64,000 bases of DNA, from positions 1-64,000 of the forward strand of contig JAQBNO010000179.1 of assembly GCA_028288485.1 (NCBI GenBank), read 5' to 3'. A program made the position numbers and the translations under genes. This document shows, one piece after another, positions 53,376 through 63,340 of the stretch. Below the pieces are notes generated by a model. The model was not told the DNA's origin. It was given only the letters and a program-made list of their open reading frames with translations, and did not search any database. The first letter of the stretch is position 1, and each line of letters begins with the position of its first letter. The DNA comes from Segetibacter sp. GTDB taxonomy: Bacteria > Bacteroidota > Bacteroidia > Chitinophagales > Chitinophagaceae.

Positions 53376-53398
53376 TCGAAGAAACGTTTATTTTTTTA

Positions 53399-53436
53399 AG
53401 CGGCAGTACGGGGCGAACTTGTACTGCCGTTTTTTG
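53399..53436 (+). terminator. Rho-independent terminator of xylA
   Basis: CGGCAGTAC (53401-53409) pairs with GTACTGCCG (53421-53429), then T6. Confidence 0.92.
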
Positions 53437-53543
53437 TTATTGTATTAAGGTTGGGGGAGGCGGTGAAGCAGACAGCAAACTTTTTGAAAACGACGGCATT
53501 TGGATTGCATCTGCTACAGTTTCCAGATTATTAAACAAGGCTA

Positions 53544-56138
53544 ATGATAAATAATTTTACAAAATGGTTCCTCCGGTTTTTGCTTCTTCTCATTTCAGTA
53601 CAAGGTTTAGCCCAGGCTATAACTAAGGCGCCAATAAAAATTAAAGCACCAATAAAGATTAAGTCAACGACAAAAACTGTTACAAGCACCGCCAGGAATG
53701 GCAGGACAACTGAAAGCTTTAATAATAACTGGAGATTTATTCTTGACAGCGTTAACGATTATTCTTCTCAAAATGCTGAAGATACTTCGTGGAGAAAGAT
53801 CAACCTTCCCCACGACTGGAGCATTGAAGGAGAGTTTAGTGAAACGAATCCGGCAACTGCCGGCGGGGGAGCACTTCCGGGAGGAATGGGCTGGTATCGT
53901 AAAAAGTTTGCTATCCCTGAATCATCAAAAAATAAAACGATTTTAATAACCTTTGACGGCGTTTACCGTAACAGCGAAGTTTTTATAAATGGTCATTCGT
54001 TAGGCATCCGGCCTAATGGTTATATTTCGTTTCAATACAACCTTACACCTTATCTTAACTATGGAAAAGATACAAATGTGATTGCAGTAAAGGTTGATAA
54101 TTTGAGACAACCTAACTCGCGTTGGTATAGCGGTTCCGGCATCTATCGTAATGTTTGGCTAACCACCGTCGACAAAGTACACGTTGATAACTGGGGAACT
54201 TACATTACCACGCCTTTGGTTTCGTCTCTGTTAGCTACAGTAAATGTAGTTACCAGCATTCGCAACCAGAACGATTCGGTTCAACCCATAACCTTGCAAA
54301 CAATTGTTGTCGACCCTTCAGGCAGGCAAGTGGCAAGATCAGTAACTAACGCAACTATTGCCAGCGATTCAACGCTTGTAAATAGTCCCGCTACTTCAAT
54401 AAAACAATCTCTCGAGCTTGACCTCCCAAAGCTTTGGTCAACAGAGCGTCCTTATTTGTACAAAGCGATTTCACAGGTAATGGTAAATGGAAAAATCGTA
54501 GACTCCTATGAAACAAACTTCGGCATCCGCACTTTCAATTTCCACACGAAAAAAGGCTTTTCGTTAAACGGCAGGTCAATGAAGATCATTGGTGTTTGTA
54601 ACCACCACGACCTGGGTGCATTAGGTGCTGCAATTAATACAAGAGCTTTAGAGCGGCAGTTGGAGATCCTGAAAAGAATGGGGTGCAACGGTATTCGAAC
54701 TTCACATAATCCGCCTGCGCCCGAGTTGTTGGACCTGTGCGATAGAATGGGCTTTATCGTAATGGATGAAACGTTCGACATGTGGGCAAAACCGAAGTCT
54801 CCTTACGATTATTCGCTTTACTGGAACGAATGGCACAGGAAGGACCTGGAAGATCATGTTTTAAGAGACCGTAATCACCCGTCTGTTTTCATGTGGAGCG
54901 TAGGTAATGAAATACCCGAACAATGGGGCGATGAATCGAAAGGCGATACCACAGGTCGTGTAATTGCCCGTGAGTTGGTAAATATTGTAAAAGCACTCGA
55001 TATAACAAGAGAAATTACGACAGCTAATAACGAACCGGGTGCCGGGAACAACATTATACAATCCGGTGCTTTTAACCTGGTCGGTTATAATTATCACCAC
55101 CAGGAGTGGGCTGATTTTCCTAAAGCCTGGCGTGGTAAAAAATTGATCATTACTGAAAGTACTTCTGCTTTGGAAACCCGTGGCTACTACGACCTCGTTC
55201 CTTTCGATACCATTCGACGCTGGCCAAAACGTTGGGATATACCTTTTGAAAATCCCAATGGCAGTTTTACCGTTTCTGCTTATGATCATGTAAGCACTCC
55301 CTGGGGTTCCACCCACGAAGAAAGCGTGAAGGCTTTATTGAAAAATGATCACGTTTCAGGCATGTATATATGGACTGGTTTTGATTATCTTGGCGAGCCT
55401 ACTCCTTATTCGTGGCCTGCCCGCAGTTCTTATTTCGGCATTATTGATCTCGCCGGTTTTCCAAAAGACGTTTACTACCTGTACCAAAGCTTATTTACCA
55501 CTAAGCCTGTTTTACACATTTACCCGCACTGGAACTGGAACGAAGGCGATACGGTCGATATCGTCTCCTACTATAACAACGCCGACTCTGTCGAATTGTT
55601 TTTAAATGATTCCTCCCTGGGAGTTCAAGCTAAAACAGGAGATGACCTTCACATTAAATGGCGGGTACCATATGCGCCGGGAACGCTGAAAGCAGTATCC
55701 CGGAAAGGTGGAAAAACGGTTTTAAGCAAAGTGGTAAAAACGGCAGGAGAACCTGCAAAAATTATTTTAAAAGCAGACAGAAGTTTGATTAAGGCCGATG
55801 GAAGAGATCTGTCTTTCATTACTGCAACTGTCGTCGATAAAAACGGCACCATGGTTCCAAATGCCGGTCATCTTATAAAGTTTTCCATAAAAGGCGGGGG
55901 ATTTATTGCCGGGGTGGATAACGGTGACCCTACAAGTCATGAACCGTTTAAAGCAAAACAGCATACAGCATTGAACGGGCTCGCTCTGGCAATTATTCAA
56001 TCAAATGGTCAGACAGGTTCTATAACACTGAATGCAACTGCTGAAGGATTGCAAAAAGCAATTGTTGTAGTACAGGCAAATCAAAATGGACAGGAAGTGA
56101 AGAAGAATTTGGTACCTGCCGGCAGGATAAAAAAGTAG
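53544..56138 (+). CDS. GH2 beta-galactosidase-like enzyme
   Basis: 864 aa. Signal peptide (about 1-26), then a short Lys/Ile repeat (APIKIK twice) before the GH2 domains: sugar-binding (LPHDWSIEGEF, YRNSEVFINGHSLG), Ig-like, and TIM barrel (SLNGRSMKIIGVCNHHDLG, GIRTSHNPPAPELLDLCD). Acid/base Glu E456 (SVGNEIPEQ) and nucleophile Glu E538 (IITESTSALE). A DUF4982-like domain and a C-terminal Ig/Big_1-like domain (about 750-845) follow. The family acts on beta-galactosides or related sugars; here probably side chains of plant polymers. Confidence 0.94.
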   Translation: MINNFTKWFLRFLLLLISVQGLAQAITKAPIKIKAPIKIKSTTKTVTSTARNGRTTESFNNNWRFILDSVNDYSSQNAEDTSWRKINLPHDWSIEGEFSETNPATAGGGALPGGMGWYRKKFAIPESSKNKTILITFDGVYRNSEVFINGHSLGIRPNGYISFQYNLTPYLNYGKDTNVIAVKVDNLRQPNSRWYSGSGIYRNVWLTTVDKVHVDNWGTYITTPLVSSLLATVNVVTSIRNQNDSVQPITLQTIVVDPSGRQVARSVTNATIASDSTLVNSPATSIKQSLELDLPKLWSTERPYLYKAISQVMVNGKIVDSYETNFGIRTFNFHTKKGFSLNGRSMKIIGVCNHHDLGALGAAINTRALERQLEILKRMGCNGIRTSHNPPAPELLDLCDRMGFIVMDETFDMWAKPKSPYDYSLYWNEWHRKDLEDHVLRDRNHPSVFMWSVGNEIPEQWGDESKGDTTGRVIARELVNIVKALDITREITTANNEPGAGNNIIQSGAFNLVGYNYHHQEWADFPKAWRGKKLIITESTSALETRGYYDLVPFDTIRRWPKRWDIPFENPNGSFTVSAYDHVSTPWGSTHEESVKALLKNDHVSGMYIWTGFDYLGEPTPYSWPARSSYFGIIDLAGFPKDVYYLYQSLFTTKPVLHIYPHWNWNEGDTVDIVSYYNNADSVELFLNDSSLGVQAKTGDDLHIKWRVPYAPGTLKAVSRKGGKTVLSKVVKTAGEPAKIILKADRSLIKADGRDLSFITATVVDKNGTMVPNAGHLIKFSIKGGGFIAGVDNGDPTSHEPFKAKQHTALNGLALAIIQSNGQTGSITLNATAEGLQKAIVVVQANQNGQEVKKNLVPAGRIKK

Positions 56139-56240
56139 CTGCCGTTGCTTGCGGTAGCATCGGAACGCTTGTACTGTAGGCCATTATTCAGCCGACAGGT
56201 TACCGTGAGCTTGCAGAAGGGTCCACTCTTGTACTGAAGT
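56139..56240 (+). repeat. Diverged copy of the dispersed 58-base/R1-type element
   Basis: Shares CGCTTGTACTGTA, CCATTATTCAG and ACCGTGAGCT...GAAGGGTC with the elements at 3733-3843 and 23179-23236. Confidence 0.6.
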
Positions 56241-56263
56241 AACAAAGTACATCTTATCTTGAA

Positions 56264-56352
56264 ACGCGAAGAACGCTGAGAGGCAGCGAAGTTGCGCAAA
56301 GTTTTGTGTGGCGTCATGTTCTTTCTTCTTTGCGTCCTTTGCGTTAAGAAAA
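56264..56352. repeat. R4 'CTTTGCG' tract, copy 2
   Basis: Contains AACGCGAAGAACGC, GTTGCGCAAAG and CTTTGCGTCCTTTGCGTTAAG. Ends just before the GH95 coding start, overlapping its upstream ATG. Confidence 0.6.
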
Positions 56353-56398
56353 CGAAATGAGGAGCAAAGTTTCAATAGTCATTCATCAACACAGAAAA

Positions 56399-58732
56399 AT
56401 GATAAAAAGGAAAAGAAATTATTCGAAGCATTTCTTTCAACTGCTTGTAATTGTAATCGGCTGGTCTTCGTTAGATTCTCAACCTTCTGTTCAACCAAAT
56501 GACCTTAAGATCTGGTTTACTCACCCGGCCACTACCTGGAACGAAGCTTTACCGGTAGGGAACGGACGGTTGGGAGCAATGATCTTCGGGGGAATTACTT
56601 CAGAACGACTCCAGTTGAACGAACAAACTGTATGGACGGGGAAAGACGTCGATTTTGTAAACCCCGCCGCAAAAGCAGCGTTGCCGGAAGTAAGAAAACT
56701 TCTTTTCTCAGGAAAGTATGCAGAAGCGCAAAAGTTAGCTAAGGAAAAAATGATGGGAGACAGAAAAGTGGGCAGCAACTACCAAACACTGGGCGACATC
56801 AATTTTGATTTTGTACATCCTAAAGGGGATATTTCTAATTACCGACGGGAATTGGATATTGACAGTGCAGTCGCTAAAGTAAGTTATCGTGCCGGCAATA
56901 TTACTTTCAACCGTGAAATTTTTTCGAGTGCCCTCGACCAGGCTATTATAGTTCGCCTCACCGCAAATAAATTTGCGTCCATAACTTTTAACCTGAAGAT
57001 GAGCAGGCCCGGTAATAAAGCAAGGTTGGAAGCAGTCAACAATGAAATTATAATGAGTGAACATGTTGGCGATGGTGTGGGAGTAAAAATGGTTGCCCGG
57101 TTGAAAGTGATGAACGAAGGTGGCACTGTGACAGTAAACGGAGAAAGTATACGGATGGAGAAAGCGAACGCCGTCACCCTGGTGTTAACTGCAGCCACTG
57201 ATTATCGGGGAAAAGATCCGTTGATGCTTTCGCAAGAGCAAATGTCAGCGGTTGCAAATAAGAATTATGAGCAGCTTAAGAAAGACCATATAGCGGATTA
57301 CCAGCAATACTTTAAGAGGGTAGATCTCGACCTTGGAACAAGCGATGGTACCTATTTTCCAACCGATGCAAGGATTCTTGCTATGCAAAACGGTTATATC
57401 GATCCAAACCTCTTAAAATTATATTACCAGTTTGGGCGGTATTTGCTTATTAGCAGTTCCCGCCCGGGAGGTTTGCCTGCTAACCTGCAGGGAATTTGGG
57501 CAGACGGGCTGTATCCGCCGTGGAGTGCAGATTACCATATCAACATCAATATCCAGATGAACTACTGGCCTGCTGAAATCACCAATCTCAGCGAACTGCA
57601 TATGCCGTTCCTGCAGTTTCTGAAAGACCTGCAGCCCGATGCCCGTAAGACTGCCAAAGACATGTACGGGCTTACAGGTACCGTTGCTCATTTTACTACC
57701 GATCCCTGGCATTTTACTGAGCCTTATGGTGAACCGCAATGGGCGATGTGGCCGATGGGGTTTGCATGGTGTTCGCAACATTTATGGGAGCATTATCTAT
57801 TTACCGGTGACAAACAGTACTTAGCTGACCTTGCTTATCCTGTAATGAAAGAAGCTGCAGAATTTTGTTTGAACTGGTTAGTTGAAAACCCGGTAACAAA
57901 ACAACTGGTATCAGGGCCGTCCATTTCTCCTGAAAACAGATTCAAAACAAAAACAGGTGAAATTGCCACCATGGTTATGGGACCAACCATGGATCATATG
58001 ATCATTCGCGACTTGTTTACCAATACCATTGAGGCCGGAAGGGTGCTTAATAAAGATGCCGCTTTCGTTAAAAAACTTCAATCGGTTTTAAGCCGGTTGG
58101 CACCCACCAAAGTTGGCAGTGACGGTCGTATTATGGAATGGACGGAAGAATTTGAGGAACCTGAACCGGGCCACCGTCACATCTCTCATCTGTTCGGCTT
58201 ACATCCCGGAAGGCAGATCAATAAGCAACAAACACCAGAACTGTTGCAGGCAGCACGTAAAACAATAGAATATCGCCTCGCCCACGGTGGAGGACATACA
58301 GGATGGAGCCGCGCATGGATCATTAACCACTTTGCTCGGCTGCAGGATGGAGAAGCAGCTTATGAAAACCTGTTGGCTTTGATAAGAAAATCAACATTGC
58401 TGAACCTTTTCGACAATCATCCGCCCTTCCAGATAGATGGCAATTTTGGAGCTACTGCAGGGATAACAGAAATGTTGTTGCAAAGCCAGTCTAACGAAAT
58501 ACAGCTGCTTCCTGCCTTGCCGAAAGCCTGGCAGAAAGGATACATACACGGCATAGTAGCAAGAGGCGGTTTCGACGTAGATATAGACTGGGAAGATGGC
58601 AAATTAAAGCAGGTAAGAATATTATCGAAGCTGGGAAATGCTGCTGTTGTACGATATGGCGATAAAGTCGTTACCCTGAAGACGGAGAAGGGGAGGGGTT
58701 ATCGTTTTGACGGAAACTTAAAACAGATGTAA
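56399..58732 (+). CDS. GH95 alpha-fucosidase-like enzyme
   Basis: 777 aa from the ATG at 56399, which gives a signal peptide (KHFFQLLVIVIGWSSLDSQ); the frame opens 14 codons earlier in a repeat. Order: N-terminal beta domain (WFTHPATTWNEALPVGNGRLG, QLNEQTVWTG), linker, then an (alpha/alpha)6 barrel with LPANLQGIWADGLYPPWSAD, NYWPAEITNLSELH, SGPSISPENRF, EPEPGHRHISHLFGL and FQIDGNFGATAGITEML. GH95 removes alpha-1,2-fucose (or galactose), as at xyloglucan side chains. Lies directly after the GH2 gene. Confidence 0.95.
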   Translation: MIKRKRNYSKHFFQLLVIVIGWSSLDSQPSVQPNDLKIWFTHPATTWNEALPVGNGRLGAMIFGGITSERLQLNEQTVWTGKDVDFVNPAAKAALPEVRKLLFSGKYAEAQKLAKEKMMGDRKVGSNYQTLGDINFDFVHPKGDISNYRRELDIDSAVAKVSYRAGNITFNREIFSSALDQAIIVRLTANKFASITFNLKMSRPGNKARLEAVNNEIIMSEHVGDGVGVKMVARLKVMNEGGTVTVNGESIRMEKANAVTLVLTAATDYRGKDPLMLSQEQMSAVANKNYEQLKKDHIADYQQYFKRVDLDLGTSDGTYFPTDARILAMQNGYIDPNLLKLYYQFGRYLLISSSRPGGLPANLQGIWADGLYPPWSADYHININIQMNYWPAEITNLSELHMPFLQFLKDLQPDARKTAKDMYGLTGTVAHFTTDPWHFTEPYGEPQWAMWPMGFAWCSQHLWEHYLFTGDKQYLADLAYPVMKEAAEFCLNWLVENPVTKQLVSGPSISPENRFKTKTGEIATMVMGPTMDHMIIRDLFTNTIEAGRVLNKDAAFVKKLQSVLSRLAPTKVGSDGRIMEWTEEFEEPEPGHRHISHLFGLHPGRQINKQQTPELLQAARKTIEYRLAHGGGHTGWSRAWIINHFARLQDGEAAYENLLALIRKSTLLNLFDNHPPFQIDGNFGATAGITEMLLQSQSNEIQLLPALPKAWQKGYIHGIVARGGFDVDIDWEDGKLKQVRILSKLGNAAVVRYGDKVVTLKTEKGRGYRFDGNLKQM

Positions 58733-59460
58733 ATTTTATTGGTGAAAGTCGCGATAAAAGGTCTTTAATTCTGCTTAGAAGAGTATTTAAACTGGATTTG
58801 CAGAAGTGATGCCATAAAAATTATAAATAGCTAACTTTAATTATCAAACTTCTATTACGAATAGTGACCTTAAGTAAGACCTCATAAATAAAATTTCAGC
58901 AACAAACGATGAAAACATGTAGTTGTTGCTAAAATCCGGCTATGAGTATTTTACTCAGCAAGGTGAGCAGCATGTAACTGACAAACTTTCGGAAGTTGAT
59001 AAAGCTGAATTAATAAACATGGTAAGTGAGCCATTCGGTTACACACAAATTCACAACAAGAACTTGACGAAGCAATCCGGCAACCGCGTACAAATTAACC
59101 TATAAAAAGCCGTCCTTTATAGACTTTTTAAGCTTCTCGATTATCTTAGAAAAGAATGGGGGATTAGAGTTTCTGATACCCTTATTATGAAACTGCAAGG
59201 CCGGCTTCACACTTTATCATAACAAGCGTATATTGGAACTGCGTCAACTGTAGTAAAATCCATATAAATAAAATTTGGGTGAACACGTGGACCTATTGAA
59301 CAGATGGAATCAGATCTTGTTTAAAGATAAAAGAAGATTTACCGTACAAGTGAGTGACACAACGATGCAGAATGAAGGACGAATGCTTGTCACCCTAAAA
59401 GACCCCGACAAAGAGTGAAATAGAAATTGGTGTGGACATATGCTATTATTAAACCCTGAA
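58733..59460. other. Intergenic region with R1 copy
   Basis: No gene supported in 728 bases. Contains a 60-codon TTG-start frame (58923-59105) of unclear status and the full R1 copy at 59344-59367. Confidence 0.45.
59344..59367 (+). repeat. R1 dispersed repeat, full copy
   Basis: GTACAAG, TGAGTGACACAACGATG; identical to 32484-32507 over this length. Confidence 0.9.
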
Positions 59461-60444
59461 TTAATAGTGTCCCCTGATAATTGGTTTTATTTTTTCCTCA
59501 TACAGTGATCTTAGTTTATTATGGACGTCTTCAGTTAAAGATGGTAGGTCTGAAGCTGCTATATTGTTTTCTACCTGCGATACCTTAGAAGCGCCCGGAA
59601 TAACGGTAGTTACTTCCGGATGATCGAGTATCCATCTTATTGCCCATTGTGCCATTCGCTGGTCGGGAAATAACCCTGCTATTTCACGCGACAATTCTAC
59701 TCCTCTTGAAAACTCGATTCCAGAAAATGTTTCCCCGGCATTAAAGGCATCTCCGTTAGCATTAAAGTGGCGGTGGTCTTTTTCGGCAAACTTCGTTTGT
59801 TCATTAAACTTGCCTGTTAGTAACCCGCTGGCAAGTGGTACGCGAATGATGAGTGCCACCCCTTTTTCTTTTGCTTTTGCAAATACCTCGTCCGCCACAT
59901 GCTGGCGAAAAAGATTGAAAATTATTTGTAATGAAGCAATTCCTTCCTGTTCAAGGCATAGTAACGCTTCTTCGCTGGTTTCTACGCTTACTCCCCAATT
60001 TCTCACGAGGCCTTCCGACTGCAGCTTCCGCAAATGATCAAACACCTTTCCTGAACGAAGTTCTTCTGTTGGAATACAATGGAGTTGCTCAAGAAATAAT
60101 TTGTGGAAATCAAGGTTTTTTAAAGAGATTTCGACCTGCTTTCGCATACTATCATAGGTGAAGTTTTGAGGCCATCCAAAACCCTCATCAGACCTGCGGC
60201 CTAATTTTGTTGCAACATGTATTTCTTGGTTAACTGTTTTTAAGAATCTTCCTATAACTTGCTCGCTAATGCCCATGCCATACACATCTGCAGTATCGAT
60301 AAAATTGCCCCCTGCATCAATAAATGCCTGTAAAATCGAGAAAGCTTCTTCATCGCCGATCACACCCCAGTCGGCACTTCCTAACTGCCAGGTTCCCAAG
60401 CCAACTTCAGATACGTCAGTTCCTCTGAATGAACGGTATTTCAT
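59461..60444 (-). CDS. Aldo/keto reductase
   Basis: 327 aa. AKR (PF00248) with tetrad D50/Y55 (FIDTADVYG), K80 (VATKLGRR) and H122 (LEQLHCIP). Cofactor strand TTVIPGASKVSQVENN near the C-terminus. About 30% similar by eye to the AKR at 2482. Located between glycosidase genes on the opposite strand, so a role on a released sugar is possible but unproven. Confidence 0.9.
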   Translation of the reverse strand: MKYRSFRGTDVSEVGLGTWQLGSADWGVIGDEEAFSILQAFIDAGGNFIDTADVYGMGISEQVIGRFLKTVNQEIHVATKLGRRSDEGFGWPQNFTYDSMRKQVEISLKNLDFHKLFLEQLHCIPTEELRSGKVFDHLRKLQSEGLVRNWGVSVETSEEALLCLEQEGIASLQIIFNLFRQHVADEVFAKAKEKGVALIIRVPLASGLLTGKFNEQTKFAEKDHRHFNANGDAFNAGETFSGIEFSRGVELSREIAGLFPDQRMAQWAIRWILDHPEVTTVIPGASKVSQVENNIAASDLPSLTEDVHNKLRSLYEEKIKPIIRGHY

Positions 60445-60510
60445 AATAAAATGATTAAGAATGATTACTCTTGAATATCAACAATTATACCTCGTACCAA
60501 CAAAGAATTT

Positions 60511-62334
60511 ATGAAAACAAGATCAAAACCTCATCGTCGTCTCCGTGCTTCTATGCTTCAATGTTTTAATTTCATCATACCTGGTTTATTGTTTTGCAAT
60601 ACTTTGTCGGCCCAAATGCTTACCGAACGTATTAAACTCAATCAACTTGGTTTTTATACCAATGCGCCAAAAATTGCAATTGTAACCGGCACGACCAGTG
60701 CAGCTGCCTTTTATATTACGACCACGAATATAAGGGATACTTTATATAGAGGCACGCTAAGCGAAGAAATGCAGTCGAAAAATTCATCCACTAAAACCAG
60801 GGTTGCAGATTTCTCGGAGTTCCGAAAGAAAGGAAGCTTTGTCGTGTCGGTTCCGGGCATGGGCCATTCTTATGTATTTAAAATTGGAGATAAGGTAAAC
60901 CTTGATGCTGCGGTTGCAGGAATCAAGGGCTACTATTATCAACGCGTATCAATGCCATTAGAGGAAAAGTACGCCGGTAAATGGCATCGTTCTGCCGGTC
61001 ACCCTGATACCGAAGTTTTTATTCATCCGTCGGCGGCCAGTAACGAAAGACCGGCCGGTACAAAGATTTCATCTCCCGGAGGCTGGTACGATGCAGGTGA
61101 TTACAATAAGTACATTGTAAATTCAGGCATAACCATGGGAACTATGTTCTCGGCCTACGAAGATTTTTCAAAATATTTCGATACACTTAAAACAAATATT
61201 CCTGAAAGTAATGATGCAGTTCCTGATCTGCTGAACGAGCTGATTTATAACCTCCGCTGGATGTTGACCATGCAGGACCCAAACGACGGCGGCGTATATA
61301 ACAAATGCACCAACGCTTCCTTTGATGGGATGGTTATGCCAGGCGTTACAAAAGCTCCGCGTTATGTAGTTCAAAAAGGAGTAGCCGCTACCCTTGATCT
61401 TGCTGCAGTGGCTGCACAGGCAAGTCGCATTTTGCAGAAGTATAAAAAGCAATTGCCCGGACTGTCCGACAGTTGTTTAAAGGCGTCGGTAAGAGCATGG
61501 CAGTGGGCTTTAAAGAATCCTTCAATGGAATACAACCAGAATGAAATAAACAAAAAGTACCAGCCTCAAATAACAACAGGCGGTTATGGCGACCGATTGT
61601 TTAACGATGAATGGTCTTGGGCGGCCGCCGAGTTATTTGTTACAACAAAAGACAAAAGTTATTATGATGTTTATGCAAAACACCGAAAAGACAGTCTTTC
61701 GTTGCCGTCGTGGGCTGGAGTAGAACTGTTAGCATCGTATACTTTATTGCGTTTTACTAAAACGCTACCTGTTGATGTACAAAAAGACGTGCAGCTGATT
61801 AAACAAAAACTGGTACAATTTGCAGACAGGTACATTTCAAACGTGGGGGGCAATGCTTTTAAAACAGTAATGGGGCAATCACCCCGAGAGTTTAATTGGG
61901 GAAGTAACTCGAATGCGGCCAACCAGGGAATTGTTTTAATCAATGCATACCTTCTCACAAAAGATAAGAAGTATGTCGACTATGCTTTGACAAACCTCGA
62001 TTACCTGATGGGTAGAAATGCAACAGGTTATTCTTTTCTTTCGGGCGTAGGAAGTAAGTCTATTATGCATCCTCACCATCGCCCTTCAGTTGCTGATGGC
62101 GTTACAGAACCTGTGCCCGGCCTGTTATCAGGTGGCCCAAATCCTGGCAAACAGGATAAATGCGAGTATGAGTTTGCGGAGCCTGAAACAACGTTTGCTG
62201 ACCTTGATTGCTCCTATGCATCAAATGAGATCGCCATTAACTGGAATTCGCCATTTGTGTATCTTTCAAATGCTATTGAAGCATTGCAGGGCGAAGCTGG
62301 GTACAGCGGGAAGAAGTTGGAAGATCGAAAGTAG
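60511..62334 (+). CDS. GH9 endoglucanase
   Basis: 607 aa. Signal peptide (start at either of two Met; SLQ-type end about residue 35, NTLSAQ), an N-terminal Ig-like CelD domain (about 36-125, IKLNQLGFYTNAPKIAIV), then the (alpha/alpha)6 barrel. Catalytic Asp pair in GGWYDAGDYNKY (D194 base, D197), the His region MHPHHRPSV, and acid Glu E573 in SNEIAINWNSPF. No dockerin or binding module. Hydrolyses beta-1,4-glucans including xyloglucan backbone. Confidence 0.95.
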   Translation: MKTRSKPHRRLRASMLQCFNFIIPGLLFCNTLSAQMLTERIKLNQLGFYTNAPKIAIVTGTTSAAAFYITTTNIRDTLYRGTLSEEMQSKNSSTKTRVADFSEFRKKGSFVVSVPGMGHSYVFKIGDKVNLDAAVAGIKGYYYQRVSMPLEEKYAGKWHRSAGHPDTEVFIHPSAASNERPAGTKISSPGGWYDAGDYNKYIVNSGITMGTMFSAYEDFSKYFDTLKTNIPESNDAVPDLLNELIYNLRWMLTMQDPNDGGVYNKCTNASFDGMVMPGVTKAPRYVVQKGVAATLDLAAVAAQASRILQKYKKQLPGLSDSCLKASVRAWQWALKNPSMEYNQNEINKKYQPQITTGGYGDRLFNDEWSWAAAELFVTTKDKSYYDVYAKHRKDSLSLPSWAGVELLASYTLLRFTKTLPVDVQKDVQLIKQKLVQFADRYISNVGGNAFKTVMGQSPREFNWGSNSNAANQGIVLINAYLLTKDKKYVDYALTNLDYLMGRNATGYSFLSGVGSKSIMHPHHRPSVADGVTEPVPGLLSGGPNPGKQDKCEYEFAEPETTFADLDCSYASNEIAINWNSPFVYLSNAIEALQGEAGYSGKKLEDRK

Positions 62335-62402
62335 GAAGTAGGAGAAGAATGCAGAATTGAGGAACAATTTTATGGGACCAACAATGCACATCTTTCCACT
62401 TT

Positions 62403-62423
62403 TGTTGCGTCGCACCCTTGTAC
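62403..62423 (-). repeat. R1 dispersed repeat copy
   Basis: TGTTGCGTCGCACCCTTGTAC, GCGTCGC subtype. Confidence 0.7.
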
Positions 62424-62550
62424 TTTCTTTTTTCTATTCACCTTTCCGGTGAAGACAAAGGAGGTTGTAGCAATAAAATTTCTTTGATAATTTAAGTTAA
62501 ACGGGTTACGAGACACAAGTGAGAATTTTAGCAACCGTTTAAATAACTGT

Positions 62551-62592
62551 AAAATAAAATACCACGACTTTAGGGTCGTGGTATTTTATTTT
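62551..62592 (-). terminator. Rho-independent terminator
   Basis: AAAATAAAATACCACGAC (62551-62568) pairs perfectly with GTCGTGGTATTTTATTTT (62575-62592). It lies 35 bases after the coiled-coil gene on the minus strand and could also serve the plus strand. Confidence 0.9.
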
Positions 62593-62626
62593 AACGGAAA
62601 GAATTTTACCGGAAAATATCAAGAAA

Positions 62627-63103
62627 TTATTTAACAGACATAATTCTGATGGCGGCCCGCATCGTTTCCAATTCCTGCAATTTCTTTTGCTTTTTCTCCA
62701 GCTCTTTCGTAAGTTTTTCAATCTTTTTATTCTGGTCCTTCACTTTATTGGTTGCGTCTTTGTAGTCTTCAGCTTCATCCAGCGCTTTATTGGCTTTCTT
62801 TTTAGCATTTTTTGCATCACCTAAATCACCATTCGTAGCTTTATGGGCAGTTTTTCTACTTTCATCCGCAGCATTTTGAGCCTCCGAGTTTGCGACCACA
62901 GCCTTTGCCTCATAAACCGGTAGTTCAAGTTTTGCTGTCGACAGTTCAGTTGTAAGATCTGCTATATCTTCTGTAAGTTCTACATACTCTTTGTTTAGCT
63001 TAATAGTATCCTCTGGCGTTTTATATTTTTGAGTAAAGGCGGGTTGACTTGCTGAGATCAGGATCATAATGATAGCAGCAATGAAGTAAATGTTCTTTTT
63101 CAT
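62627..63103 (-). CDS. Exported coiled-coil protein
   Basis: 158 aa. Signal peptide (about 1-24, ending QPAFTQ), then a long Lys/Glu/Ala-rich helix (about 40-150) with heptad-like spacing: TEDIADLTTELSTAKLEL, AKKKANKALDEAEDYK, KIEKLTKELEKKQKKLQELE. Ends MSVK. No enzymatic domain. Terminator directly downstream. Such proteins are common, often periplasmic, and without assigned function. Divergent from the GH2 gene at 63341. Confidence 0.8.
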   Translation of the reverse strand: MKKNIYFIAAIIMILISASQPAFTQKYKTPEDTIKLNKEYVELTEDIADLTTELSTAKLELPVYEAKAVVANSEAQNAADESRKTAHKATNGDLGDAKNAKKKANKALDEAEDYKDATNKVKDQNKKIEKLTKELEKKQKKLQELETMRAAIRIMSVK

Positions 63104-63340
63104 TTTTTAATTTTAATAGTAAGTGATCGGAATTATTAAAGAGATGTGAGAATTTCAAATGTTTATTTCGGCGCAATGCAATTATAAAGTTTAGTGAACT
63201 AAAGGCGCGCTTACACTAAGGCATAAATCGTACCGAAACCAGCCTAATGAGAACATGCCGAAGAAAAAGGCGGAAGAGAAAGCATTCTTCCTGGTAAAAT
63301 CATTTTCCTTTGCAAATACCTTCAAATTTCCCTCTTAAAC

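Noticed and set aside
58923-59105. 60-codon TTG-start ORF between GH95 and the aldo/keto reductase
   Set aside because: No motif or context; a GTGAGCCATTCGG piece inside resembles a broken repeat, so it is probably not a gene.
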